DNA from: Mantis religiosa
Lineage: Eukaryota > Arthropoda > Insecta > Mantodea > Mantidae
Length of the DNA stretch: 64,000 nucleotides
Reading direction: 5' to 3'
Assembly: GCA_030765055.1 (NCBI GenBank)
Contig: CM060947.1
Location: forward strand, 58,921,735-58,985,734
The notes below the pieces were generated by a model. That model saw only the letters and a list, made by a program, of their open reading frames with translations, was not told the origin of the DNA and did not search any database. The position numbers and the translations under genes were made by a program. Below are positions 21,279 through 32,812 of the stretch, one piece after another (within the stretch, counting starts at the first letter, position 1; each line of letters opens with the position of its first letter).

Positions 21279-21959
21279 ACTTTGTCTTTTAGTTTCAGCG
21301 CCTTATATGTTCTCAATAAGCACTATAAAGTATGAATATACGCGTGCATACACGCTCCTAAAATCTCTTTATAAACTTTAAAATATTCATTTAAAATAAA
21401 GCACATTATTTCAACTTTCTCACATGTATTATTCTTATGAAGTAAGAAAATTGTAAGTTCAATCGTAAATCAATCGTATTTATATGAATATTTAGAGTCT
21501 TTCTTTCAGTCTATTTTAGCATTAGTCATTTTAATTACAGTAAAGAAATATTTGTCACAGTTTTTGGGAGAATACCATTTTCTTCTGTGGCTTAAAATGA
21601 TTTTATATAGAGAGAAACATCTCTCTACTTCACACGAAGCGACAGGCTAGGATCGAAGAGAGGCTTTGTTACAGAATAAGCATTAAGTTCCTTTTTAGAT
21701 TCTCCTTGTAGCACCTTATTCATATCCCGAAGAAACATTAAACCTGGATTCTTTGCTTCACTTTTCTCTGTTTTGCTACGGATTCTCTTTTCTTTCTCCC
21801 AGGCACGTCTCCAGCGAAATCTGTTTCGTATTCTTGAAGTGCAGAAGATAAAGATATCCCTTTTCTTCAAATGTTTTATTTCGGCTGATACTTTAGTGGG
21901 TCTTAATAAACACTCATTTAATCTGGAGACCCTTTTCATTGTAAACATTTAGTGCAGCA

Positions 21960-22640
21960 GGGATACTTGCAGTTACATTTTTCCATTACTTCCAGCACCT
22001 TTGTCATGTCTTGCAAATAATCACTCTAATATAGTGCTGCTTCAATCCAAGTTCCCCATCTTGTGAGGATTGCTTTGGGTATAAACGAGTATCCTGCATC
22101 ATAATCAGTAAAGAATTTCCTTCTTGATGGCGACATCACAAACACTCTTTTTCAGAGAAAAGTAATGCATTTGCTTCTGGAAAATTAGCTCGAGCTTCCA
22201 TCGCCAACTGACGGAGAGCATGTGCTAAACAAATTATATGAACTACCTTAGAATAAAATACCTACAAGTTTTAACACCCTTAAGGATGGATGCTGCTGAA
22301 TCTGTAAATATCACTAAGGTTTTTTTTTTTTTCATAATTTCTTTAGCAGTCGATAAAACACGTAATTTATCTCGAACAACTCCAGCAATCGCCGAATGGT
22401 TTGCTCCTTCCAGTATCCTGGAGACTAGGAGACTTGGCGCTCCTGGTTCAGATTCACTCATTTTTCCCACGAGGAACGTTGGCAATAAATGGCCCACACG
22501 AGTTGGTTGTTTCATCTCCGGAAACCCAGTTAAAGTCGCCGATACCGCCTCTTATTTCTTAAATCATGAAAACATAATTCTTTTATTGAAAATTAGTAAA
22601 GAGCAAATATGTAACTTGGGGTCTCACTTTTTGGAGGAAT
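21960..22640 (-). pseudogene. hAT-like transposase fragment
   Basis: Minus-strand frames read, in order, EGANHSAIAGVVRDKL, TLVIFTDSAASILKGV, then in another frame VVHIICLAHALRQLAMEARA, NFPEANALLFSEKKVFVMSP, SRRKFFTDYD and AILTRWGTWIEAALY. The succession (TD-A-MKK), (HVTCLAHALHR-AE), (FLKAPSR) and (P-VLTRWGTWL-AA) is the pattern I know from CGGBP1-like hAT-type transposases in arthropods. Frameshifts and a stop after AALY break it. No N-terminal BED finger, dimerisation region or terminal repeats were identified. Confidence 0.6.
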
Positions 22641-22928
22641 TAGTTTAAAAATATATATAATAAACTTGTTTCCTGATCAAAAACTAAACCTTGAAATACA
22701 GGTTATATGTAATTTTGTTTAAATTTGAAAATATTTGAGTATAATAGGTTGAAAAGTTTTAAATAAATGACAAGTTATTGGAGAGGGATTTAATTATTTA
22801 TTTATTATCCAATTTTTAATTCCTATTTTACCCAAAGGTATATTAGGAATATAGTTTACAATTTTATGAATATAATACAATTTACAAAAACATAACAAAT
22901 GCAATATCAAGCTGACTAGCAGCAAACA

Positions 22929-23470
22929 TCAAGATGAATCATTTAGCTTCAGAAATATTTTGTTTAAGAAAGCCATGAAATGTTGATAAGTTTTGTAATT
23001 CATCAGAATATGTGTAAGTGATTTTGAGAAAGTGTAACCTAAGGATTGAAGCAATAATTCAAACGTGTCTTTCAAAACAGAAAATCGGGCAATCAAATAA
23101 AATGTGAGGGACATCTTGAAGATGACTTCCACAAATACAATCAGATGTGGATTTGATTTTGAATCGAAATAAGTAAGCTGAAAATTTTCCTTGTCCAGTT
23201 AAGAATTGAGTGAGAACATAGTTAGGATTAACGAATTTACATTTATGTCTGTCAGAAACTGTTAAGAAATATAAATCCTTAGTCAAAGCACCACAATCAC
23301 TTTTTAACCAGTATTCATTCCAGTCGCTGATGATAATCTCCTTTAATGTTTGCCTCACATAAAAAATGGGGCATAGAGTGTATGTCTCTGGAAGATTTGA
23401 AGTCGCAGCTCTCTTTGCTAGCTCATCTGCACGTTCATTTCCGACAATCCCTATGTGTGGCGAGGTATTT
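22929..23470 (-). mobile_element. LINE ORF2 3' end (RNase H tail and C-terminus)
   Basis: The minus strand reads HIGIVGNERADELAKRAATS (end of an RNase H domain with conserved H, GN-AD), then MRQTLKEIIISDWNEYWLKS. It continues with NYVLTQFLTGQGKFSAYLFR and CICGSHLQDVPHILFDCP. The order of RNase H followed by LTGHG-F--YL and a C-C-HILF-C knuckle is typical of I/R1/Jockey-group non-LTR elements. It is 5' truncated and frameshifted. Confidence 0.75.
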
Positions 23471-23479
23471 GAGTAGTTG

Positions 23480-24480
23480 ACAAACTAGTTTTGTTTAATA
23501 AATGTTTAAACTTTCATGTTCTAGAACTTCGCCAAGGTAGTTCCTATTGTTGATTCATCAAAAACTTTCGTCCAGAATATTTTTCCAGGACATTCCAAAA
23601 TTCCATATTATTTGACCTAGTAATGTTGACTGAAACTAATACTTTGCAAATATCATACAAAAATTATAATTTTCATTTCCATTTCTGCTTGCAGGAGATG
23701 CTGCTGGTAAAGTTATTTCTAGAAGTTGCATAATCTGAAATGTGTGTCACTTATACCAATATTATAAAAATAGTATGAGTATATTTTAATTAAATAAAAC
23801 CAAAAATCACTAACTTCAAAATCGCCTTGAGTTTTAAAACATTGTGAAAATACAATAAAATTTACGTGTTTTTCGCATATATATGACACATTACTATATT
23901 TCCATGTGTGGGATTTTCACCAATTCAATGTTGAAAAACCAATAAGCTGTAATGCTTTTCTCCTTCTACATTGTATTATTCCGTTTCTTACTGTCGACAC
24001 TACAGAAATTACTTGTAATAGCACACTAGTTAAAAGTATAAAAGTCACTGGAAATGACCCCTTTTATTTCTTGAAAAGTTATAATTGCGGCAGATGGCTT
24101 CGTTTGATAAACATTAACGAATTTTAAAGATTTACCTTATGATTATTGAGTACTATCTAGTTTACCTTAAGCGGCATATTTTTGTCAGAAAGTGCTCGTT
24201 GTTGATATCTGTGTTCTCATTTTCGGCGACATGTTATTCATTTAGAAACATCATAGCTTAAAAGTCCTACACAAACAGCAATAACAGAGAAATTTTCTCT
24301 GAATCTCCCTCTCTTTCTCTTAAAGTATCGTCGTGAAACGTTTGCTTAAAGAGAAAATATGTGCATAAACATGCAGACATTAGCTAAACTCCGTACATAT
24401 ACATTTATATCCACTATAAAACATCCGTAATGAACTTCTTACAAGAGGGAATGAATTTATTACTTGCATAAGTTTAACTA
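23480..24480. other. AT-rich sequence, nothing recognised
   Basis: No tRNA, coding motif or clear repeat boundary was recognised. It lies between the LINE fragment and the start of the second type of duplicated block. Confidence 0.4.
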
Positions 24481-25122
24481 TCAAGGAATAAAATATGCAA
24501 ATATGCAGAAATTTATCCCATATAACAAAATTGTACACCATTTTCAATTTTTCTAACCCGAACACATCATTCCACGACCCACTTTAATACAAATCGTTCT
24601 CGACAAGTCCGTTTATCTAGGATATGACTACGAGCTCGCTGGTTTGGCTATACCCTTATTATATGAAGCAGCAAGAAGAAAGCTGGGAAAAGTAACATTC
24701 TTCGATCACTGACTCTCATTTGCCACTGCCTCTCTGTTGTATCTGCTATACTTTCACTCAATATGTGTTTCAGAAGTAGTATATTTCATATCAGACTTAC
24801 TTCATTCAGGCGAAGAGAAGATTTTATTGCCATTTTTAAGAGTGCTTCCATTCTGGTATGATAAACGCAATACTCTAAATCCGTACAGGTCTGTCGGTTA
24901 TTGCGATTCGTAGCACGGTGCTATAAAAAGGTCAATAATTCAATGGGTACCTTGAAAAGAGAACTGCCAAGCTCATTAAAAAAATCTGACATATTTACAT
25001 TTTCCGGCTCCTACTACCATTTCAGCTGTTTTGGGGTTTGGCGAACTGCTCTGTGCTGTCCTGCAAATTTTGTATTGGAGATTAAGCCATACTCAGACTA
25101 GATACCACTAAACAAAATACAT

Positions 25123-25195
25123 TGCCGAAACCCGGGATCGAACCAGGGACCTCTAGATCTTCAGTCTAACGCTCTCCCAGCTGAGCTATTTCGGC
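25123..25195 (-). tRNA. tRNA-Phe-GAA: tRNA-Phe(GAA)
   Basis: Complement has a fully paired acceptor (GCCGAAA/TTTCGGC), discriminator A, D arm AGCTCAGCTGGGAGAGC, anticodon loop CTGAAGA, T arm CCTGGTTCGATCCCGGG. ATTTTG downstream supplies a terminator. This is the best Phe copy in the window. Confidence 0.95.
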
Positions 25196-26203
25196 TCGGT
25201 GAATTTAGTCTGCCTGTGCTGCGCCACATACCTCTCATTTATGGAACCTTTGCTACTGGATGTTCTTACATAAACTATGCTTGCACATTCAGGGGCCCAA
25301 GAATCGTCAATCGAAAGCGATAAAGCAAGGAATGTTATGCTATAAATACGTAGCTATATTTCCTAAACATTAAAGTGTCCAATTTCATTGGTTCTAGCTC
25401 TAGGCCCAGAAATTTTGTGGAATCTGTGCACGCAATATCTGTATCAAGCGATTCTCGGAATGCCAGTCTCTTCTCCCATCTGTTCCTGTATACGTCAAGA
25501 GATTTGATTTATCGCTCTGGTAACAAAGCGTTTCAGATACATAGAAAATCTTAGCATGAACCGTCTTTAAAAACATAATACGTATGTTTAAGTGGAAAAT
25601 AACAGATTGGCAAAAAGCATGCTATCATAAAGAATTTTGTGAATAAATTCCAGAGATATTCTGAGAATCTGCTTCTTCTAATCATATTTTCACGTCTCCT
25701 TGTGAATATATCTGTCCCTTCTTGCTTCCGTCTTGCCGTATTATAAATAATTGCTTCAAAAGTTGCTCCTCATATTTAAATGTGGTGTTATGTAAGGAAT
25801 TGCAAAAATTCTGAAAATACTTAACACAATTTCTTTGCAAACCTTTATAAATTGTTACTGTTTTTAGTGACATTACCTGTGTAAGTAAAGTAAAGAATAT
25901 TTACCTCAATGACTCAGTAAAATATTATTCTCTTTGTTTGTCTCGATATAAATCTATGAAAAAAAATTAAGTCATAATTAGACTGATGTTCAAATTCTAC
26001 CAAAAGTTTCTAACAGCTCCCACAGTGTGGATTTGTAGAATTTCCTGCTAGCACCATACGAAATAATTCCTCCAATATAGTTAATTTTCATCAAACTAAC
26101 GGACCTAGTCATATTGTGGGGCTTAGCTATGAATATTATAAGTGATTTGAAGAAAACCAGTAACACCACGAGTCACGCAAAGGAGTAGCTATATAAAATA
26201 ACA

Positions 26204-26274
26204 TGCATCGGGCGTGAATCGAACACGGGCCGCCCGCGTGGTAGGCGAATATTCTACCACAGAACCACCGATGC
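26204..26274 (-). pseudogene. tRNA-Gly-like gene with ACC anticodon, degraded
   Basis: Aligned to the Gly(GCC) copy, it has an altered anticodon loop (CTACCAC, anticodon ACC, still Gly), D-arm and anticodon-stem changes (TGTGG, ATATTCG), and T-arm and acceptor changes (CCGTGTTCGATTCACGC, CCCGATGC). Several helices are mispaired. Confidence 0.75.
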
Positions 26275-26589
26275 AAAGGCAAACTTCTGTAACTGACCAT
26301 TTACTAACGTCCTTGCAGGAAGCATTTCACAATTTTGTGTGTAAGGTGTTTTCCCGAAGTACCAAAATTCAACTTGAAAAAAAAAAAAGCCTAAAGAGCT
26401 TGCCTCAAATAGAGCTCACACCTTAGTTGAAGCAGTTTAAATTTCCATATTATGGTATCCTTGTGCAATACAGGGTAAGAGCTGACGAGGGAGGCCAACT
26501 TCTGGAAGGACAAAATCACATAATTCGGAACTTAAGTCAGGTGTTTCATCATCACCATCATCATCATTATCATCATCATTATCATCATC

Positions 26590-26982
26590 AACCTTCACGA
26601 TAGGCCAGATAGGCCTGTTTCGACTCAGAAGGGATCTTCCCGGCGTCTTCGTGGTCTCCCAACATCTCTAATACCAACTGGGTTATACTGCAAGGCCTGT
26701 TTGGTGAGTTTTTCTTCTGGCATTCGAGAGAGATGATCTTGACATTTCAGTTTGTACTCCCTGCGTTTGTAATTTAAAGTAAATATTTTTATCTTTTCTC
26801 TTATGGTTTCACTTTTAATGTGATCTTTAAGACTACAGCCAGCTACGTACCTCAAAATTTTCATTTCAGCCGTTTCAATTATTCTTTTATTAGTTCTGTT
26901 CAAGGTCCAGGTCTTGGCTCCATAAGATATAACAGGCACTGCCATAGTTTTTTTGAGCTGCTTGAGTAAGTACATTTTTACT
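26590..26982 (-). mobile_element. LINE RT C-terminal fragment (copy 2)
   Basis: An open minus-strand frame (26625-26975) reads KTMAVPVISYGAKTWTLNRT, NKRIIETAEMKILRYVAGCS, then PVGIRDVGRPRRRRED. This is the C-terminal part of the LINE type seen at 12489-13530 (MAVP-LLYGSETW, AEMK-LR-VAG, G-RD-GRPRRRW). A CAT/ATC-rich stretch at 26554-26592 adjoins its 3' side. Confidence 0.85.
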
Positions 26983-27350
26983 TGGATGGGTTACCAGCCC
27001 GATCGCAAAGCCCCCTACCAGGAAGACCAGAGTTTAGGTTCGGAGTGCTCTCTCCTAGGAGATTGCCGACCAAGGCTATGGGGTTTTCTCCTCCCCCTCT
27101 AATGTATTAACCCCTATAGTAGGGTTGCTTCTTCCACCAAACATACCGTATCGAAAATTTCTTCCGCCAGGTTTGTTGTTGAAGACTTCATCCGTAGCCC
27201 TGAGCAAGGGTCTATCTTGAGCTTTTTAATTTCCAAGGCGACAGAAGACCTTCCTTATATACAAGGTGGACCGCTTATCTCGGCAGTCTCTCGGCTGACT
27301 GATTGCAGTGTCAGTAGACCCTGGACGATGGGGTCGCCACATCCCTACGC
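26983..27350 (-). mobile_element. SINE-like repeat, copy 2
   Basis: Matches 13533-13905 and 60720-61095, including GGGTTACCAGCCCGATCGC at one end and GATGGGGTCGCCACATCCC at the other. It directly abuts the LINE fragment, with the same orientation relation as at 13.5 kb. Confidence 0.7.
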
Positions 27351-27469
27351 CGGTCAGGTGTTTCATAACCATGACGTCACACTTTGACCATTGCGTACAT
27401 TTATCATAGGTACATTTGTTTGATTCGCTGATATTCATCAGGTCGACATTGCTCTTTGGGATCGACATT

Positions 27470-27525
27470 GGCCGAGAGCCGAGATTCTAACCACTCAGTG
27501 ACGGCGCGGCCACACGGTCACTGGA
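27470..27525 (-). pseudogene. Chimeric tRNA-like remnant
   Basis: On the complement, an Arg-type acceptor and D-arm start (GACCGTGTGGCC) runs into GCGCCGTCACTGAGTGGTTA then GAATCTCGGCTCTCGGCC, which resembles the SINE head at 59508. The same fusion is at 61216-61272. No cloverleaf can form. Confidence 0.45.
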
Positions 27526-27748
27526 TCTCTTTATTTATCTCTTTATATGTTATCACATATTACTAAACTGTGCCATTTTTCAGGTTTTCTAACACAAACA
27601 GATCAGCCTTCGAAACACTAAATTAAGTCCTCCTCGGCAAGCCCGTTTATCTAGGATCTGACCTCTACAAACCGGCTGGTTTTGTTTACCATAGCTATAT
27701 ACTCTATTAAGTGGAAATTGATCACCAGGAAGAGAGGTGGTGATGAGT

Positions 27749-27810
27749 ACGAGGTGCGTTAAAATTATAACACCTCTTTTTGTCAGAACTGGGACCAGAT
27801 AGGAACTTCT

Positions 27811-27869
<59 letters not shown>

Positions 27870-28483
27870 ACGGACTCTTTGTGAATGCGTGACAGAGATG
27901 GCAGCCCTGTACACACTAGTGGCAGCGACGAGAGTTAGGATTGTTTTTGATACTCAAAATGGCGACGTTTTCATTGCAAGAACAGCGTGTAATCATTCGT
28001 TTTCTCCATTTCGTGGTGTGACACCCATTAAAATTCATCGCCAGTTGAGTGAAGCATGTGGTGATCGTGCCATAGATGTGTCTAATGTCCGTTCCTGGAT
28101 GCGACAGTTCAATGAAGGCAGAACATCGTGTGACAGCAAACCAAAACAGTCACAGCCTCGCACCAGCTGGTCTGACAACATGACCCAGCTAGTGGAGAAC
28201 GTTGTTTTAGAGGATCGCCGATTGAGCATTTTCAGATCTTCATGCAGGATTGTGTACACAGATCACACGGAAATGCCAGTTTTGGGGGCGATGTCTGAAA
28301 CTGTCTTGGTGTGTCGTCTCACGATGTTCTGCCTTCATTGAACTGTCACACCCAGGAATGCACATTAGACACATCCATGGTACCATCACCACATACCTCA
28401 CTCAACTGGCGAGGAATTTCAATAGGTGTCACACCACGAAAATGGAGAAAACGAATGATTAAGCTGTTCTTGCAAGGAAAACG
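27749..28483. mobile_element. Fold-back mariner remnant (copy 1)
   Basis: Left half, plus strand: ITR-like ACGAGGTGCGTTAAAATTAT, a 54-nt T run (27812-27865), then a mariner transposase N-terminus (frame 27889-28341: TPIKIHRQLSEACGDRAIDV, SNVRSWMRQFNEGRTSCDSK, MTQLVENVVLEDRRLSI). From about 28232 the sequence turns round. The complement of 28232-28460 encodes the same N-terminal region again (VYTILHEDLK on one side, EIPRQLSEVCGD on the other) with an internal deletion. There is no catalytic DD34D domain. The right arm is truncated at about 28483 by block sequence. Confidence 0.85.
27812..27865. repeat. 54-nt poly-T tract
   Basis: Uninterrupted T run inside the left arm of the fold-back mariner. 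The paralogue at about 61560 has no such run, so it expanded or was inserted in this copy. An assembly or sequencing artefact cannot be excluded. Confidence 0.9.
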
Positions 28484-28822
28484 TCAGTATAAATATGCAC
28501 ATATCTCATTCAGGTGCAAAGCAGAGTTTGTTACTAATTTTCACGAATGCTTTCATTCTGGTTTGAGAAACGCCATTTTCCAAATACCTATAGACCTTAT
28601 TGTTCTTCCGATTCTTAGCACGGTAATATAACAAGTTCAATAATACACAGAATACCTATACTTGAAAAAGAGAATTGCCAAACTCTATAAGAAAACCTGG
28701 CAGATTTACTCCTACTGCCACCTCAGGTATTTTGGTACCACATGCTGCTCTGTGTCTGTTCTGCGACTTGCCTGTAGGACAATAAATAACACTCAGACTA
28801 GATATTTCTGAACAAAATACAG

Positions 28823-28884
28823 TGCCGAAACCCGGGGACCTTTAGATCTTCAGTCTAACGCTCTCCCATCTGAGCTACTTCAGC
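28823..28884 (-). pseudogene. tRNA-Phe pseudogene lacking most of the T arm
   Basis: Aligned with the other Phe copies, an 11-nt deletion joins the 3' acceptor strand to the T-stem 5' strand, removing the T loop and B box. The acceptor stem also has a mismatch (CTTCAGC end). The anticodon GAA remains. Confidence 0.9.
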
Positions 28885-29098
28885 TTGATCGATCGAAGTT
28901 GCTGCCACTGCGGAGATCACTTAACATTTCTGAGCCCTTGCCAGTGGATATCCGTAAACAAAGTGTTTTGCGAATTGAGCGAGAATAGGTCACCAATCTA
29001 AAACTCTCTCAACATACCTATATCTGCAACGTAAGGCAAGGAGTGCTATGCTAGATACAGTTCTATTTGTAAACATTAAGGGATCCAATAAGACCTGA

Positions 29099-30032
29099 AG
29101 CTTTCCTGCCGACGAAATTGCTCAAGTTCTTCTCAGAAACAGGCTAGGTGAAAAGACAATTTAAAAACGACATTTCGGGAATATGCATCTCTGCCACCAT
29201 CAGGATATTTATAAAATTCTATAACCACAAATGAATCGCTGGATATAAAACAAATATAAACAAAGACAAAATACTATCAAAATTGGCATTACTGAACAAA
29301 GGACTGTTTTCAGTAAATTAAATGCCAGGTCAGAAGATGGCGTGAGTATAGAAAATTATTTCGGTCAAAGAAACGTAACTACTTAACTTGATTATCAAAG
29401 CTGTAGTGATCGGTGTTTCTTAAGCCTACGGATTTCCATTTTAAGGCCGGTTTCCAAGAGGAGCTAAACTGAAATCCAGCATCACGATTAAGCGTGCTTC
29501 TCTAGGAGGAAATTGCCAAAGTCTCCTTGAGAAAAATACAACAGTTACTGGGAGCGAAGAATTAAGGAGGCTTTGGCCATTTTCTCCGAGAGGAGCAAGC
29601 TGATACCTTAATTAAGGGGTGCAATGAGTGAAGAATAGTAGTGGATTTCAAAGTGATAGTGTAGCTGTGTTACAACACGTGTAGGGGCAGTTGGTTGAGT
29701 CGCGCAACAAAAGACACGGGAGAAACAGAATTCTAAATGGATAACCCTTGACTAATTTTGAAAAGAATTGTTCGGACCCTTAATAATCACAATGGACAAA
29801 ATAGTCACAAAGGAGTTTTGGGTGAATAAAGAGGGTTTCCAGAGGTGAAAGTGACACCCACAGACTGTGTGGGAGAGGCAGTCCGTGTCTGGCGGCCGAT
29901 TAAAACGGTCCTCTGCTTCTGTCTTGGGCGAAGGTAGACCAGAAGCGATGATAAAAGATATCTGTCGGTTCATACGTGAATAACGAATTAAGTGTTATCG
30001 CGTACTATGCATTCTACATACGGTCACTCTGA
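29099..30032. mobile_element. Inverted-end element, copy B (right end deleted)
   Basis: Left end and centre align with 18221-about 19140. A deletion then joins ...CACTCTGAACA to GGTTGGACTGATAC of the flank, removing the right arm. The hammerhead-like motif at 29169-29203 (minus) is decayed: core CTGATGG, distal box GAAATGTC. Confidence 0.8.
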
Positions 30033-30424
30033 ACAAGGTTGGACTGATACTACAAAAGTTAACTGTACTTAAGTGGAATATAGTAGACTGAGAAAATGAC
30101 ATGCTGTCATAAACATTGTAGTGATGCAATTCTACAGTCATACTGAGAATCCACTTTTTCTAATATTTTCATGTCTGCTTGAGAATATATCTGCTCCTTG
30201 TTGCTTCCGTGCTACCGTATTGCAAATAATTGCTCCACAATTTGCTCCTCGTACTTAAATGCGATATTATGTAAGGAATGCAGAAATATCCAATACATTT
30301 AGAAATGTTTCATAAGAAATAACGGGCCTAGTAATGCTGTCGCTCTTAGCTATGACTATTATTATGAATTTGAAGCAAATAACACCACTTGTGTCACGTA
30401 AACGAGCAGTTACATAAATTAACT

Positions 30425-30495
30425 CGCATCGGCCGGGAATCAAACCCGGGCCGCCCGCGTGGCAGGCGAGCATTCTACCACAGAACCACCGATGC
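30425..30495 (-). tRNA. tRNA-Gly-GCC: tRNA-Gly(GCC), B box mutated
   Basis: Cloverleaf as in the 20286 copy, with anticodon GCC, but the T loop reads GGTTTGATT. The invariant C56 of GGTTCGA is T, which affects both the internal promoter and the D-T loop contact. The discriminator is G and a D-loop A is T. Probably poorly expressed or inactive. Confidence 0.75.
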
Positions 30496-31349
30496 ACATA
30501 GTAAAGCATCAAAGCACTCTGGTTATTCATGTAAGTGACTTGTGTATCCCTTTTGACTAACTTCTTTGCAAGAAGCATTTAACAATATTTGAGTGCAGTT
30601 ATTTTTCCGAAATCCCAAAATTCATAGTTGAAATAATGCCTCATGGGTACTTCTGAAACAGAGCCCACACCATGGTTAATTGATTTTTAAGAAAGAATTC
30701 TATTTAAATGTAAATTAAATCTGATATATAAGTGTTTTTGTGTAGATATTTCATTCCCAAAGATTATTCGTTTAGATTTGCATATTATGGTATCCTTCAG
30801 GAACACAGGATAAGAGTTGATGAGAGAGACCAACTTCTCAAAGGGCATAAATTACATAAATCACAGTCTATCAAAGTCATCATTCAAACTTGACCTCACA
30901 ACAGTAAGTGTAAATTGGTCATCCCCATTCTCTACCATAGGCACATTTGTCTGATTCGCTGATATTCATCAAAAGTACATTGGGTTTTGGATGAAGAACC
31001 TTTAATGATCACACTTAGAATGCTGTCCGTTTGAAACGCGCGAGAGAGAAAGCTAGTAAGGAATTACTGGATTTGCTGCAGATATCCTCATAATTCCCAC
31101 ATTAAAGGACAAAATACAAATTTAATGTTCATAATGTTAAAAAATTTAAACTTAGTCCTTTATTTCGAGTCGCTTTCGCGGGAACGTAGCAATTAGTTGC
31201 AATTAGTTCACATCCAGTAGATATTCTTTTGTAAAAAGCAAACTTGCTAACACTCATAGTTGGCCAAAAATAGCGCTTCACTAAACGAGTACACCCAAAG
31301 AAATTTCTTGTTGCTCTCGAAGCGAAATTCGAGAGGAAACATTTATAAT

Positions 31350-31422
31350 CAACCGTGACGGTAATCGAACCTGCAATTTTCGGATCCGAAATACGACGCC
31401 TCATCCATTAGATCGCATGGTC
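31350..31422 (-). pseudogene. tRNA-Arg-derived pseudogene
   Basis: Same position in the block as 21206 and 45313. The TCG anticodon survives in loop TTTCGGA, but the anticodon stem (TCGTA/TCCGA), acceptor and T stem are mispaired. Confidence 0.78.
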
Positions 31423-32544
31423 ACTTTGTCTTTTAGTTTCAGCGCCTTATATGTTCTCAATAGGCACTGTAAAGTATGAATATACACGTGCATACATGCT
31501 CCTAAGATCTCTTTATAAATTTTAAAATATGCATTTAAAATAAAGCTCTTTATTTCAACTTCCTCACATTTATTATTCTTATGAAGTAAGAAAATTGTAA
31601 GTTCAATCTTAAATCAATAGAATCAATATAAATGTTTATTAGTCTTTCTTTCAGTCTATTTTAGCATTAGTCATTTCAATTACAGTAAAGAAATACTTCT
31701 AACAGTTTTTTTAATAGTGAGAGAAAGATCTCTTTACTTCACACGAAGCGACAGGTTAGGGTCGAACAACACGAAATGCGTGTATTTTAATGCTGTTTTG
31801 ATTTTCAAAGTTAACAAAAAATAATTAGCTCTGACATAACCTCACAATCGATCAACAAATAGATAGAATCATTCCTTATTTAAACTGAGGAACAACGCAG
31901 TGATTCGGCAGAAAATGCAAAGAGTGAATGTAACAGTGAACGGGAGAGTAAGTTAAACAGATAACCAGTGCAGGCGGCGCGATGTAGGAGAGGCAACCTA
32001 AATTAACGATGGAGGGGAAAAGGTAGAGGACTCCAGTGGTGGTCAACCACGCCTCCAGCTGCATTTTGTTCCCGACCGGTATGTTCTGCGTCCTCCACGA
32101 TGGCAGATCTTTCTGGTTAGGGAAGTTTCATGTATCTTAAATGTTCATTCTTTCTAGTGTTGCATAAACACGATATTTCAATTGTTTGAGCAAAGTGACC
32201 GAGAAGGCGACGAAATTTCTCCACCTCTTCCTCTCATCTAGTAGGAGGCCATCTAGTCAGAAATCGATGCACTCAAAGCCTGAAATGACGCAGAAATCCA
32301 TCGTGCATGAACTAAGTACCGGAGCCTAACAAGCGGACTACGTGCTGTACTGTAGAACAAAGAAAACAACGGTGAAATGCATCACCTTCACCATTTTAAC
32401 CAGATGTAAAAGCGAATGTTTACTGATGTACTACTTGTTGTAGGGTTATGGCTTTGGACAGCTACGTAATACAAATATCAGTCTTGTAGCAAAGGCGCTC
32501 TATCATGGAAATAAACAATTTCCAAATCTATGTTCATATAACAT

Positions 32545-32614
32545 TTTTATGACCGTAAAAAGATTATGATCATTCTCTATCGAACAGCCCTCGTAAGATG
32601 TTAATGAACGGGCT
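32545..32614. mobile_element. Mariner terminal fragment (solo ITR)
   Basis: TTTTTATGACCGTAAAAAGA, TTATGATCATTCTCTATCGA and ACAGCCCTCGTAAG match the right terminal 60 bp of the mariner at 48349-49609 (ATGACCGTAAAAAAATTTTG...GAACAGCTCTCG). The rest of the element is absent. Block C at about 46520 lacks it. Confidence 0.7.
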
Positions 32615-32739
32615 CGCAGAACAGCCCTTGTGTTAAAGTGGTTTGAGGGAGGATGTGTTATACTAAGAAAAGCTGAAAAAACGTATACAATTTTCTTTTA
32701 TGTGACAACATATAAAACGTTGAAAAGCGTGTGCCCAGT

Positions 32740-32812
32740 GACAGTGTGGCCTAATGGATAAGGCGGTGAACTTCGCATTCAAGGTTTGCGGGTTTGAGAC
32801 CTGTTACGGTTA
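32740..32812 (+). pseudogene. tRNA-Arg(TCG)-like pseudogene, plus strand
   Basis: GACAGTGTGGCCTAATGGAT keeps the D arm and the loop CTTCGCA (TCG). The anticodon stem, acceptor (GACAGTG/TACGGTT) and T arm (GGGTTTGAGACC) are degraded. The flank (TTTCTCCTCAATTTCGCTTG) is the inverted flank of the minus-strand Arg copies, so this is part of an inverted duplicate. Confidence 0.75.

Larger units (their letters stand above)
19695..21645. repeat. Duplicated block, Gly part (copy A)
   Basis: Paralogous to about 30033-31760 and 43818-45740: the tRNA-Gly, then a decayed Arg-like tRNA, with shared non-coding sequence ending near CTCTACTTCACACGAAGCG. No protein gene is seen. Confidence 0.85.
24480..26530. 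repeat. Second-type duplicated block (copy 1): Phe and Gly
   Basis: Paralogous to 56715-60285 once the 1.74-kb insertion there is removed. Shared landmarks are TATGCAAATATGCAGAAATT, the tRNA-Phe, and the degraded tRNA-Gly. It is also a distant relative of the Phe-Gly part of the first block type, which implies nested rounds of duplication. Confidence 0.8.
28484..32540. repeat. Duplicated block copy B (Phe onward)
   Basis: Starts inside the Phe part of the first block type (AGTATAAATATGCACATATC) and runs through a truncated inverted-end element, tRNA-Gly and the Arg-like pseudogene to about 31760. 31760-32540 matches 45740-46520 (CACACGAAGCGACAGGTTAG and later). No protein-coding signal is seen. 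Confidence 0.8.
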
